Under the pieces are notes generated by a model, which made no database searches, had not been told where the DNA came from, and saw only the letters and a list, made by a program, of their open reading frames with translations. A stretch of 64,000 bases of DNA from Myxococcales bacterium (GTDB lineage: Bacteria; Myxococcota_A; Bradymonadia; UBA7976; UBA1532). Both the position numbers and the translations under genes were made by a program. Of the stretch, positions 10,301 to 17,205 are shown in pieces. Position 1 is the first letter of the stretch. Every line of letters begins with the position of its first letter. The DNA is taken from NCBI GenBank assembly GCA_020633465.1, contig JACKDN010000007.1:186001-250000 (forward strand), in the 5' to 3' direction.

Positions 10301-10727
10301 GCGCCTTGCCGTAGTCGGCGGTGGGCTCCTCGGGCTTCTTCTTCAGCGTCCCGTTCAGGTACGCCTCGTACTGCTTGTCGTAGTCCTTGCGCTGCAGGAA
10401 GTACCGGTACTTGGCCTCGTCCCACTCCTTCTCCGCGATGCGGAACAGCAGGTCGGCCTTCTTCTTGTACAGGGGGTTCTTCTGCAGAATGCTGCGCATC
10501 TGCTCGATCTGGCGCTGGCGCACCTTCGACAGCTTGGCCTCTTTCTCGGCGATCACCTGATCGTCGGGATCGATGGGCGGCAGCTCCTCACCAGCGTCGG
10601 GCTTGAAGACGTCCTTGGCCGCCTTCTCGTCCGTGGCCAGCTCGTCCTTCCCTCCGCCCGTCTTCTGGGCGAAGGCCGGCGGCGCCAGCAGCGCGCCGAT
10701 CATGATCAGGGCGGGCAGAATCTTCAT
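7329..10727 (-). CDS. gltD: large periplasmic TPR protein, GltD/AgmU-like
   Basis: This 1132-residue protein has a Sec signal peptide (MKILPALIMIGALLAPPAFA) and is almost entirely tetratricopeptide-like helical repeats rich in Tyr, Lys and Glu, for example YPYALYKLGYVYYNLKEYDD. It ends in a low-complexity tail of Pro/Ala/Gly/Glu and basic residues. Size, signal peptide and position directly before the gltE-like gene match M. xanthus GltD (AgmU), a periplasmic TPR scaffold of about 1200 residues. The ATG at 10727 overlaps the stop of the upstream gene (TAATG), with AGGAAG upstream. A GTG three codons earlier is less likely. Nothing suggests catalytic activity. Confidence 0.78.
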   Translation of the reverse strand: MKILPALIMIGALLAPPAFAQKTGGGKDELATDEKAAKDVFKPDAGEELPPIDPDDQVIAEKEAKLSKVRQRQIEQMRSILQKNPLYKKKADLLFRIAEKEWDEAKYRYFLQRKDYDKQYEAYLNGTLKKKPEEPTADYGKALVEYKKLLKEFPNYARIDEVMFYLGRGLITAGKKKEGASYMLRLTKEYPKSKYKTRAFLAVAEYYFDNDLLFAAKTNYLEVLKDESSSQYPYALYKLGYVYYNLKEYDDSIGSFQKVVELSKGEDKRKVYFTNQAFNALALAYAEVDDGWKKARDYFRKVGGDDLATNQLEKIARIYNQQDKTDLEIEVYEYLIAANKQGKKIPEYAENVTKAWKKQEDIEKTEEVIGRFLDYFDPKGSWHVANKDIEEPMIRAKQYREEEVDWLIGQFHTKAQEVEKLKDQERADRYYAKAAKYYEKYLEWFNDAKDAYEKQFFLAEIYFFQTKQWDEAAKHYRAVVDRDPKGKYSKESAYAVILCKEQKMADAGLIDRPAQEVKKGKRGKAKEADVQFVDKKDDDKEFKPVEKQELHATENDFLKACSDYLDLYPDDNEVPAVAFRAAEIFIKKGHYAEGIKRLEVIMEHHPKHRFAGFAAATLFDANYRLRRWDQMERWGRYMLNTKNYKVLSKKQLLEVIAISINEYATELSKKGEKAKAAEEMLRFVKEFPKHDKAPIALFNAAAITEQAEKTEQAIDLYESLIKRYPKSSQATEAHFVLGALYESQTDFEKAADYFEKMASFPDVPQMADALYNAGSIRAALEQYAKAEAIFQTYVKKFPDGKDTPDIWLRVADFQEKQGNWKDARSTYAGYLKKFGKTRPETAIDVYLRTARNYQQEGGKNARREASKELDSALRAYKRLSDEAKAKPAVRRAAGMARFLQGEYVYEDFEEVKVSFPDHVLRRTLVKKAELLEKANKIMFDVLEYKSHSVNAGALYRIGESYYLFAKSLFDLPIPKELSEDEQFVYRAELDDRAAPLQEKAIEAVGRALKLAHENHVYNEWSRKSAALLVKLSPEAFPVLEDSVNDSDHPVPATFSTTFIADPAGKLEQMMAPAPAPEAAPPAGGKPGEGGAPATGAEPGEAGAPAEGAEPAKGAEPAKGGEKAAPTQKKESK

Positions 10728-12637
10728 TACTTGCACACTTCCTGGAGATCGCTGCGGTAGGCGTTGATCTCGTCGGCCCAGAACTCACCCTCGAAGGGCC
10801 AGGTGACGTACTTGTCACCGACGAACACCAGCGCGGCGGCCTGGGACTCCACCGCCTGCGCCTCTTCGCTCTCGCCGCGGTACTCTTCCTCGATCTGCTT
10901 CTCGAGCTCGGTGGCCGCGGCCTCGTCGATCTCGATGCGGATCTCGGTGACCTGCTCCTCGAGGTCGGTGAGCTCGTCGTCGAGGCCCTGCAGCAGCTGG
11001 TTGATCTTGATGCCCAGCGCCAGGGTGCTGTCCTGCTGCTTGCTCTGCACCGTCTCGAGCAGCCGCTTGGTCAGGTCGTCGCCGAAGCGCGCGCGCCCCT
11101 TCTCGATGGCCGCCACCTCGCGCCGCAGCTGCGTCACGGTGGTGTACAGGTCGTAGAACTCGGCGTTCGAGATGACCGCCATGCGCAGCAGGTGCGGCAG
11201 CTCGATGCCCTTGCGCGTCTGCTGCAGCACGAAGGCCCGGTACAGCGCGTCGGGCGAGGCGTACTCGGCCATGAAGTTCTGCAGCGGCGCCTTCAGCGAC
11301 AGGTAGTTCTTCTCGATGCGCTGCAGGGCGTCGTGCGCGAAGTCGAAGTGACAGTTGTTCATGAACACCGTCGCCTCGAGCAGGTGCGTGTCGGGCAGGA
11401 AGTACTCCTCCCAGTCGGGCCCGTCGAGCGTGTGGAAGATGCCCATGCCGCGCTTGACGTCCCCCTTCAGGAAGTACGACCAGCCGGCCTCGTGCAGCGC
11501 GTTGACGTAGCTCGTCGAGTCGCTCGGCACCTTGCGGTAGTAGAAGATCGCGACGTCGAACAGGCCCACCGAGTAGGCGATCCGCGCCAGGGCCAGGTAG
11601 GCCAGGTGCGCCACGCGGGGCTCGTCCTTGGCCTCGCCCGCGGCGACCGCGCGCTCGAAGAACTGGCTGGCGCCGATCAGGTTGCGGCCGAAGTCCTCGG
11701 ACTCCTGATCCTCACCGGCGTTCTCGACCGCCACCAGGCCCAGCAGGTACTGGGCGTCGGCGTAGTCGTCGCCCGCCTCGGACACCTCGCCGAGGTACTT
11801 CTGCGCCTCGTCGTAGCGGTTGTAGTCGAAGAAGAACTTGCCCAGGAAGTAGTTGTAGCTGTCCTGGAAGGCCTGCGACTGGCCGCCGACGAAGTAGTTG
11901 GTCAGCGCCTCGAGGGTGACCGGGTTGAAGGCCACGCGCTTGCTGCTGCGCCGCAGCCCCTCGAAGGCGGGCGCGAACACGTCGGTCTCGGCGCCGAGGT
12001 TGACCAGATCCAGGTAGATCTCCGCGGCGTTGCCGTACAGGCCCAGGCAGTACAGCGCGTCGGCGAGGCCCAGCTTGCCCGAGGCGGTGCTGGGCTTGTT
12101 CGGCGCGGCGCTCTGCAGGAACTGGTCGAACAGCTTGGCGGCCTGGTGGCACTCGCGATCGTCGAGGGCCTCGCGCGCGCCGGCGAGCGCGCCGGCCACG
12201 CGGCGCTGCTCCTCGGCGGCCATCTTGGCCCGCTCGGCGTCGGCCGCGCGCTTGGCGGCCTCGCGGATGCGGGCCTCCTCTTCGATGCGCGCCTTCTCGG
12301 CCTCTTCCTGATCGCGCAGCCGCTCGAGATCGTCCTCGGGCGCCGGCTCCGGGGCGGGCTCCGGCGCGGGCGCGGGCGCCCCGCCACCGCCCGAGGCCAT
12401 CATCGCCTCGATGACGTCCTTCGGCACGCCGGCGTCCTCGAGCTTCTTCAGCTCGGCGACGGTGAGGTTGAAGGTCGAGCCGGTCGACTGGATCGTCTGC
12501 ACGATCACCTGGGCGGGCAGCCCGGATTTGTGCATCTGGATCACGTTGTCGGTCGTGATCGCCCACGCCGGCGTCGCCAGCGCCGCGACCAGCGCGACGG
12601 CCACGAACACCCGACGGAGGGATTTGCGAAACGTCAT
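10727..12637 (-). CDS. gltC: periplasmic TPR protein, GltC-like
   Basis: The 636-residue protein has a signal peptide (VAVALVAALATPAWA). Next comes a short helical module (NVIQMHKSGLPAQVIVQTI), a Pro/Ala-Glu linker, a charged coiled-coil stretch at about 105-155, then TPR-like repeats to about 430. A second coiled coil rich in Glu precedes the C-terminus. Lying between an outer-membrane barrel gene and the gltD-like gene, with this size, it fits GltC, which follows gltB-gltA in M. xanthus. ATG 12637 was chosen because GAGG lies eight bases upstream. It follows the barrel gene by 10 bp and overlaps gltD at its end. Confidence 0.68.
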   Translation of the reverse strand: MTFRKSLRRVFVAVALVAALATPAWAITTDNVIQMHKSGLPAQVIVQTIQSTGSTFNLTVAELKKLEDAGVPKDVIEAMMASGGGGAPAPAPEPAPEPAPEDDLERLRDQEEAEKARIEEEARIREAAKRAADAERAKMAAEEQRRVAGALAGAREALDDRECHQAAKLFDQFLQSAAPNKPSTASGKLGLADALYCLGLYGNAAEIYLDLVNLGAETDVFAPAFEGLRRSSKRVAFNPVTLEALTNYFVGGQSQAFQDSYNYFLGKFFFDYNRYDEAQKYLGEVSEAGDDYADAQYLLGLVAVENAGEDQESEDFGRNLIGASQFFERAVAAGEAKDEPRVAHLAYLALARIAYSVGLFDVAIFYYRKVPSDSTSYVNALHEAGWSYFLKGDVKRGMGIFHTLDGPDWEEYFLPDTHLLEATVFMNNCHFDFAHDALQRIEKNYLSLKAPLQNFMAEYASPDALYRAFVLQQTRKGIELPHLLRMAVISNAEFYDLYTTVTQLRREVAAIEKGRARFGDDLTKRLLETVQSKQQDSTLALGIKINQLLQGLDDELTDLEEQVTEIRIEIDEAAATELEKQIEEEYRGESEEAQAVESQAAALVFVGDKYVTWPFEGEFWADEINAYRSDLQEVCK

Positions 12638-12647
12638 CACGACCACC

Positions 12648-13418
12648 TCAGATGATGATGCCGAGTCCCAGCGACAGCTCCACCGGGATGGAGACGCCGC
12701 CCTGGAACTTCTGGAAGAAGAACTGGCGGTACTCGGTGCGGATGTTGAAGTTGTCGTTGATGAACCAGCGGAAGCCGAGGACGGTATTCCCGCTGGGCTT
12801 GACCACCTCGTTCCCGTCGGGGTTCGACGCGGGGAACTCGGTGTTGTGGAAGATGCCGAAGCCGAGGCCGATGTAGGTCTCGAAGTGCGTCAGCTTCAGG
12901 CCCAGCAGGCTGATCTTGCCGTAGATGGGCGCCCACAGCAGATCGATGTTGTAGTAGTAGTTGATCTTCTCCTGGATGTCGGCCCGCTTGAGGCCGATGC
13001 CCTCGGCCTCGAGGAAGCCGGCGAGGTCGCTCTCCACCTGAATGGCGTAGGAGAACGACGCCTCGACCATGAAGGCCTCGGAGAAGTGGTACCCGACGCG
13101 TCCGCCGATCGGGTAGTACACGATGAAGTCGTCGTTGGGGATGATCGACAGCGTCGGGACGGACAGCTCGATGCGGCCGTCCTTCTCGTACAGCCGCTTC
13201 TGGACGACCTTCACCTCGCGGCGCTTGCCCCAGAAGAGGTCGAGATCCTCTTCGAGCGCCTTCTCGGCCTCGGTGGCCGAGTCGTCGCTCATCTTCTCGG
13301 CGGGCGCCTCGGCGCCCTCGTCGTCGGCCGGCGCACCCTCGGGAGCTTCCTGCGCGAAGGCCGGCCCGGACAGGGCCAGCGCCGCCAGGGCGGCAACCAG
13401 CAACAGCACCTTGTTCAT
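12648..13418 (-). CDS. outer-membrane beta-barrel protein, GltA/GltB-like
   Basis: A signal peptide (VLLLVAALAALALSGPAFA) and an acidic Ala/Glu stretch to about residue 60 precede alternating hydrophobic and polar strands with aromatic girdles, such as GYHFSEAFMVEASFSYAI and FRWFINDNFNIRTEYRQFFF. This is typical of the small barrel family seen in myxobacteria that includes GltA, GltB and CglE. The 256-residue length is right for that family. Which of the M. xanthus barrels it corresponds to cannot be decided from sequence; adjacency to the gltC-like gene favours GltA or GltB. The ATG at 13418 lies 20 bp after the stop of the VWA lipoprotein gene, with GGGAG upstream. Confidence 0.72.
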   Translation of the reverse strand: MNKVLLLVAALAALALSGPAFAQEAPEGAPADDEGAEAPAEKMSDDSATEAEKALEEDLDLFWGKRREVKVVQKRLYEKDGRIELSVPTLSIIPNDDFIVYYPIGGRVGYHFSEAFMVEASFSYAIQVESDLAGFLEAEGIGLKRADIQEKINYYYNIDLLWAPIYGKISLLGLKLTHFETYIGLGFGIFHNTEFPASNPDGNEVVKPSGNTVLGFRWFINDNFNIRTEYRQFFFQKFQGGVSIPVELSLGLGIII

Positions 13419-13438
13419 CGAGGTCTCGCTCCCTTTGC

Positions 13439-14668
13439 TCACTGCTTGTTGAACCACAGCCGGGTGTCGTCGAAGTCGCGACCGCTGCTACCGCGGGACA
13501 GCGCCTGCGACCGCGAGCGGCCGCCCAACGTCACCGTCAGCTCGGTCGACAGGAAGTAGTTGTCGGGCGGGAACGCCGCCCGGTTCATCGTGGTCTCCGT
13601 GCGGAGGCGCCACGTCCCGACGATGCGGTTGCGGACGATGGCCTGCAGGTTCTGGCTCTCGGTGAACTCGGCCGGCGCCTCGATGAAGAGGTGCTCGCCG
13701 CCGGTCCGGCAGGCCAGGTTCACGAGGCCCAGATCACGCCCGCGGGCGAAGCCGGGGCTGCCCCCGGTGGGGATGGGCGGCTGCAGCTGCATCACGATGA
13801 CCGGCACCGGCCCGCCCGCGTGGTTGGCGTAGCGCTCGGTCACGGCCTCGAGGTTCGTCGCCGAGGCGTCCCCGTCCTCGACGCCGTCGGTGAAGAGGAT
13901 CACCACCGGGTTGAGATCGCGGTTGCCCTGGCTGTCGATGATGCGCGTCAGCGTCTGGTCGAGCGCGTCGGCGAGCGGCGTGCGGCCGCTCTCGTCGAAC
14001 TGCAGCTCGCCGATGCCCTCGGCGATGTTCTCGCGGTTGGGCTGCGGCGTGGAGTACTCCGCGGTGATGTTGACGAAGGAGCCCTTGAAGGACACCAGCG
14101 ACACCAGATACTCGCGGGGCAGGTTGTTGACCAGCTGCTGGAAGAACGCGATGCGCTGATCCTCGCGGTCGGTCGCGTTGCCCGGCGTGATCATCTGGGT
14201 GAAGGGATCCTCGCCGACCAGGCTGCCGGAGTGATCCATCAGCAGCACGACCAGGCGGCGGTCCTGCTGGCGGTCGGCGCCGCCCGAGTAGTCGAACTCG
14301 AGGCTCAGGGTGCGCAGGTCGACGCCCTGCTGCATGCCGCTGTCCTCGCCGAGCGCGACGGCGACCTCGGCGGTGTCCAGGGTGCTGTCGGCCGTCCGCG
14401 CGAAGCGGAAGTCCTCGTGGGACAACAGCTGCGAGATCGGCTCGAACTCGCGCTGCAGCCGATCATCGGGCAGAAGCGCGGTGGTGCCGTCGAGCATCAT
14501 CACCGAGATGTCGATCATCTGCAGATCATCGGACACCTTGCAGGCGCCCGGCACCAGCAGCCGGGTGAAGGTCGGCCGCGTGGGGTCGAGCCCGACGGTC
14601 GAGTCGCACCCCGACAGGCTGGCCGCGGCGACCGCCGTGGCGGCCAGAATCCGATTCATTCTGCGCAT
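13439..14668 (-). CDS. VWA-domain lipoprotein, CglB-like
   Basis: The 409-residue lipoprotein has its lipobox LSGC at Cys21. The central von Willebrand A domain keeps the metal-ion-dependent adhesion site: DHSGS at 145-149, Thr230 in SGRTPLADA, and Asp261 in LFTDGVEDGD. M. xanthus CglB is an outer-membrane VWA lipoprotein of similar size that acts as the substrate adhesin of the gliding machine. Its position as first gene of the glt-like operon supports that role here. Other VWA lipoproteins exist in Myxococcota, so orthology needs checking. AGGA lies six bases before the ATG at 14668. An alternative ATG lies three codons downstream. Confidence 0.7.
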   Translation of the reverse strand: MRRMNRILAATAVAAASLSGCDSTVGLDPTRPTFTRLLVPGACKVSDDLQMIDISVMMLDGTTALLPDDRLQREFEPISQLLSHEDFRFARTADSTLDTAEVAVALGEDSGMQQGVDLRTLSLEFDYSGGADRQQDRRLVVLLMDHSGSLVGEDPFTQMITPGNATDREDQRIAFFQQLVNNLPREYLVSLVSFKGSFVNITAEYSTPQPNRENIAEGIGELQFDESGRTPLADALDQTLTRIIDSQGNRDLNPVVILFTDGVEDGDASATNLEAVTERYANHAGGPVPVIVMQLQPPIPTGGSPGFARGRDLGLVNLACRTGGEHLFIEAPAEFTESQNLQAIVRNRIVGTWRLRTETTMNRAAFPPDNYFLSTELTVTLGGRSRSQALSRGSSGRDFDDTRLWFNKQ

Positions 14669-14735
14669 CAAGGTCCTTTCCTCGGGGCCCGGCACCTCAG
14701 CGGATCCGCCCCAGCCTCCGCTTCGCGAACGCGAC

Positions 14736-14764
14736 TTGCTAGCACGACCCCCAGGTGGTGTCAA
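14736..14764 (-). promoter_or_regulatory. promoter of the cglB-glt-like operon
   Basis: TTGACA (14759-14764) and TAGCAA (14736-14741) are separated by 17 bp on the minus strand. The -35 and the next nine bases read TTGACACCACCTGGG, nearly the same sequence as at the divergent promoter 14817-14845. Confidence 0.65.
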
Positions 14765-14816
14765 CGGCGCCCCCCGAGGGGCCTCGGAGCCGCGCCACAG
14801 GCCGTTTTCCGACCAT

Positions 14817-14845
14817 TTGACACCATCTGGGCCGACGCCTAGTCT
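14817..14845 (+). promoter_or_regulatory. promoter of the choice-of-anchor-D lipoprotein operon
   Basis: TTGACA (14817-14822) and TAGTCT (14840-14845) are 17 bp apart. The sequence TTGACACCATCTGGG matches the divergent cglB promoter in 14 of 15 positions, so the pair forms a wide inverted repeat. The start near 14852 gives a 5' leader of about 170 nt. Confidence 0.65.
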
Positions 14846-14887
14846 TGCAGGGCGCGCAGCCGGGCGATTAAAGCGATCCGTGGTGGT

Positions 14888-14920
14888 CCGGCCCGAGTGA
14901 AAAAAGTTGCACTGGGCCGG
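14888..14920 (+). other. stem-loop in the 5' leader
   Basis: CCGGCCC and AGTG, with one bulged G, pair with CACT and GGGCCGG around a 10-nt A-rich loop (AAAAAAGTTG). It lies 36-68 nt into the predicted transcript. The strength and A-rich loop resemble regulatory leader hairpins, but it matches no class I know. Confidence 0.45.
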
Positions 14921-14990
14921 CGCACCTCCGTACGGGACTTCTCTTCGATGCGACGGGGAGCCCGAGTCGGACCCGCTCGGCACAACGGAA

Positions 14991-15010
14991 CGGCCCGCCC
15001 CTGCGGGCCG
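14991..15010 (+). other. stem-loop just before the ribosome-binding site
   Basis: A perfect 8-bp stem (CGGCCCGC / GCGGGCCG) with a 4-nt loop ends two bases before the Shine-Dalgarno GGAG at 15013-15016. It could influence translation initiation of the first lipoprotein. Confidence 0.45.
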
Positions 15011-15023
15011 CTGGAGACTTCGG

Positions 15024-17108
15024 ATGATGCACGCCGCGGCCCTTCCGCGTTCCCTTCGCTGGTTCGTCATCGCCGCCGTGGGCGCGCTCGCGATCGCCGG
15101 CTGTGACGACGAGGGTCTCGACGTCACCCGCACCGGCAGCATCGAGATCACGCCCCCGCAGTACACCTTCCCCAAGATCTCGCCCGGCAGCCGCGGCGAC
15201 CGCGAGGTGTTCATCGAGAACACCGGCTCGGGCCCGGTGCTGATCCGCAAGATTCGCTTGGATCTGGGCGACCGCGACTTCCAGCTCTTCTGGAAGACCT
15301 CGGCCGAGGGCGAGGAGTACCAGGGCCTCACGCGCGGCGGTGAGGATCGCTTCGACTACCCGGTGCGCATCGATCCCGACGAGCGGCTGTACCTGGTGCT
15401 CGAGTACGCGCCCGAGGACACGTCCTTCGAGCAGGGGCGCGTGCTGCTCGACACCAACCTGCCCGAGGGCGAGGTGGCGATCCCGGTGGTGGCCTCCGAG
15501 GCGGGCGCCGAGATCAACGTGGCGCCGCGCACCGTCGACTTCGACCGCGTGCCGGCCCGCCAGGAGGCCACGCGCGACGTCGTCGTCACCAACGTCGGGC
15601 AGGCCACGCTGAACGTGACGCAGATCCTGCTGAACGGCTCGCAGGACTTCACGCCGCTGGTCAACGGCAAGGATCCCCGCCGCGGTCAGCGCGAGGTGCT
15701 GCTCGACGCGGACGGCGACGGCGTCGCCGGCCTCGCGCCGAGCCAGCAGTTCACCATCACGGTGCGCTACGCGCCGCAGCTCGAGGGCCCGGACACCGGC
15801 GAGCTGAGCATCTTCAGCGACGATCCCAACCAGCCCGAGGTGAAGGTGGATCTGCGGGCCAACGGCGCCACGCCCTGCCTGGACGTGAACCCGCCGGCCC
15901 TCGAGTTCCCCACCAGCCTCGTCAACCGCATCGACTCGCGGCCCCTGTCGATCGAGAGCTGCGGTGGACAGCAGCTGCAGATCGACGACATCCGCCTCAG
16001 CGAGGACAGCGATCCTGCCTTCGCGCTGGACGAGGAGAGCCTGCCCGAGACGCCGGCCCTGCTGCCCGCGTACCTGCCCGGCGACATCCCGCCGAGCCGC
16101 TCGATCCGGGTGTCGTTCACGCCGCGCGAGCAGCGCATCCACAACGGCACGCTGATCATCGAGAGCTCGGATCCCGTGACGCCCAGCCGCGAGGTCAGCC
16201 TGCTGGGCCGCGGCGTGCTGAACGCCTGCCCGCAGGCCCGCGCGCTGCAGGACGCGTTCGACGTGCTGCCCCTCGACGTGGTCGTGCTCGACGGGTCGCC
16301 GTCGATCGATCAGGACGGCCCCGGCAACCGGCCGGTCGAGTACGAGTGGGTCATCACCAGCCGCCCCGAGGGCTCGGTGTCGCAGCCCGTCGAGGGCTTC
16401 GCCGACGCCGCCAACCCGGCGATGGGCGGCCCGGACGACGAGGTCGAGACGCCGGTGGCGCTGTTCTGGGTCGACCTCGCCGGCACCTACACCGCCGAGC
16501 TGCGCGTGAAGGACAACCTGGGGCTGGACTCGGTGGCCTGCGACAACGCCGCGGTGGTCACCATCATCGCCAAGCCCGACGAGGCCATCCACGTGCAGCT
16601 GGTGTGGGACACCCCCGGCGACGACGATCTGACCGACGCCGAAGGCGCCGATCTCGACCTGCACCTGCTGCACCCGAGCGCGTCGAACTGGTTCGCCGCG
16701 CCCTACGACTGCCACTTCCTGAACCCGGTGCCGGACTGGGGGCAGCCCGACAACCCGGCGGACGATCCCTCGCTCGACATCGACGACATCGCCGGCGGCG
16801 GGCCCGAGAACATCAACCTCGACAACCCGGAGAACACCGGCGTGCTGGGCGCGCCCTACGCGGTCGGCGTGCACTACTACAGCAGCCGCGGGCGCATCAG
16901 CGGCCAGGAGTTCGGCCCCAGCTTCGCGCGGGTGCGCATCTTCTTGAAGGGCGAGCTGAGCTACGACTCGACCGAGGACCGGGGCGAGGACGGGCCGCGC
17001 GAGCTCGAGGCCGAGGATCATTTCTGGGACGTGGCGCGCATCCACTGGCCCGAGATGCGCGTCGAAGCGCGGGACCAGTACTTCACCCAGCGCCCCGACG
17101 CCGAGTGA
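15024..17108 (+). CDS. choice-of-anchor-D lipoprotein with PKD-like and C-terminal domains
   Basis: This 694-residue lipoprotein (lipobox AIAGC) begins with three Ig-like choice-of-anchor-D domains to about residue 390, recognisable from patterns such as VFIENTGSGPVLIRKI and VVVTNVGQATLNVTQI. A PKD-like domain follows (DVVVLDGSPSIDQD to YTAELRVKDNLGL), then a C-terminal domain with IHVQLVWDTPGDDD and DLDLHLLHPS. One Ig unit has a Cys pair (PCLDV ... ESCGG) that may form a disulfide. It is an extracytoplasmic structural protein of unknown partner. GGAG lies seven bases before the ATG. The next gene encodes a clear paralogue, so this is a tandem duplication. Confidence 0.8.
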   Translation: MMHAAALPRSLRWFVIAAVGALAIAGCDDEGLDVTRTGSIEITPPQYTFPKISPGSRGDREVFIENTGSGPVLIRKIRLDLGDRDFQLFWKTSAEGEEYQGLTRGGEDRFDYPVRIDPDERLYLVLEYAPEDTSFEQGRVLLDTNLPEGEVAIPVVASEAGAEINVAPRTVDFDRVPARQEATRDVVVTNVGQATLNVTQILLNGSQDFTPLVNGKDPRRGQREVLLDADGDGVAGLAPSQQFTITVRYAPQLEGPDTGELSIFSDDPNQPEVKVDLRANGATPCLDVNPPALEFPTSLVNRIDSRPLSIESCGGQQLQIDDIRLSEDSDPAFALDEESLPETPALLPAYLPGDIPPSRSIRVSFTPREQRIHNGTLIIESSDPVTPSREVSLLGRGVLNACPQARALQDAFDVLPLDVVVLDGSPSIDQDGPGNRPVEYEWVITSRPEGSVSQPVEGFADAANPAMGGPDDEVETPVALFWVDLAGTYTAELRVKDNLGLDSVACDNAAVVTIIAKPDEAIHVQLVWDTPGDDDLTDAEGADLDLHLLHPSASNWFAAPYDCHFLNPVPDWGQPDNPADDPSLDIDDIAGGGPENINLDNPENTGVLGAPYAVGVHYYSSRGRISGQEFGPSFARVRIFLKGELSYDSTEDRGEDGPRELEAEDHFWDVARIHWPEMRVEARDQYFTQRPDAE

Positions 17109-17141
17109 GGACGCGCTCGCCCACGCGCTGAGCGGGCCTCG

Positions 17142-17181
17142 ACGACCCCGGCCGCGTCGCGGCGCGGGGTCGTTTCGTTTT
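17142..17181 (+). terminator. intrinsic terminator
   Basis: ACGACCCCG pairs with CGGGGTCGT and the inner GCCGC with GCGGC, giving a 14-bp stem with one bulge and a 3-nt loop. It is followed by TTCGTTTTC. It ends the first lipoprotein transcript or attenuates read-through into the next paralogue. Confidence 0.75.
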
Positions 17182-17205
17182 CGGAGACCGATCGTGGAGA
17201 ACCGC

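Noticed and set aside
7584..10760. Long plus-strand open frame antisense to the gltD-like gene
   Set aside because: It is the mirror of a well-supported TPR gene, as happens in very GC-rich DNA; its peptide is Leu/Val/Arg/Gly low complexity.
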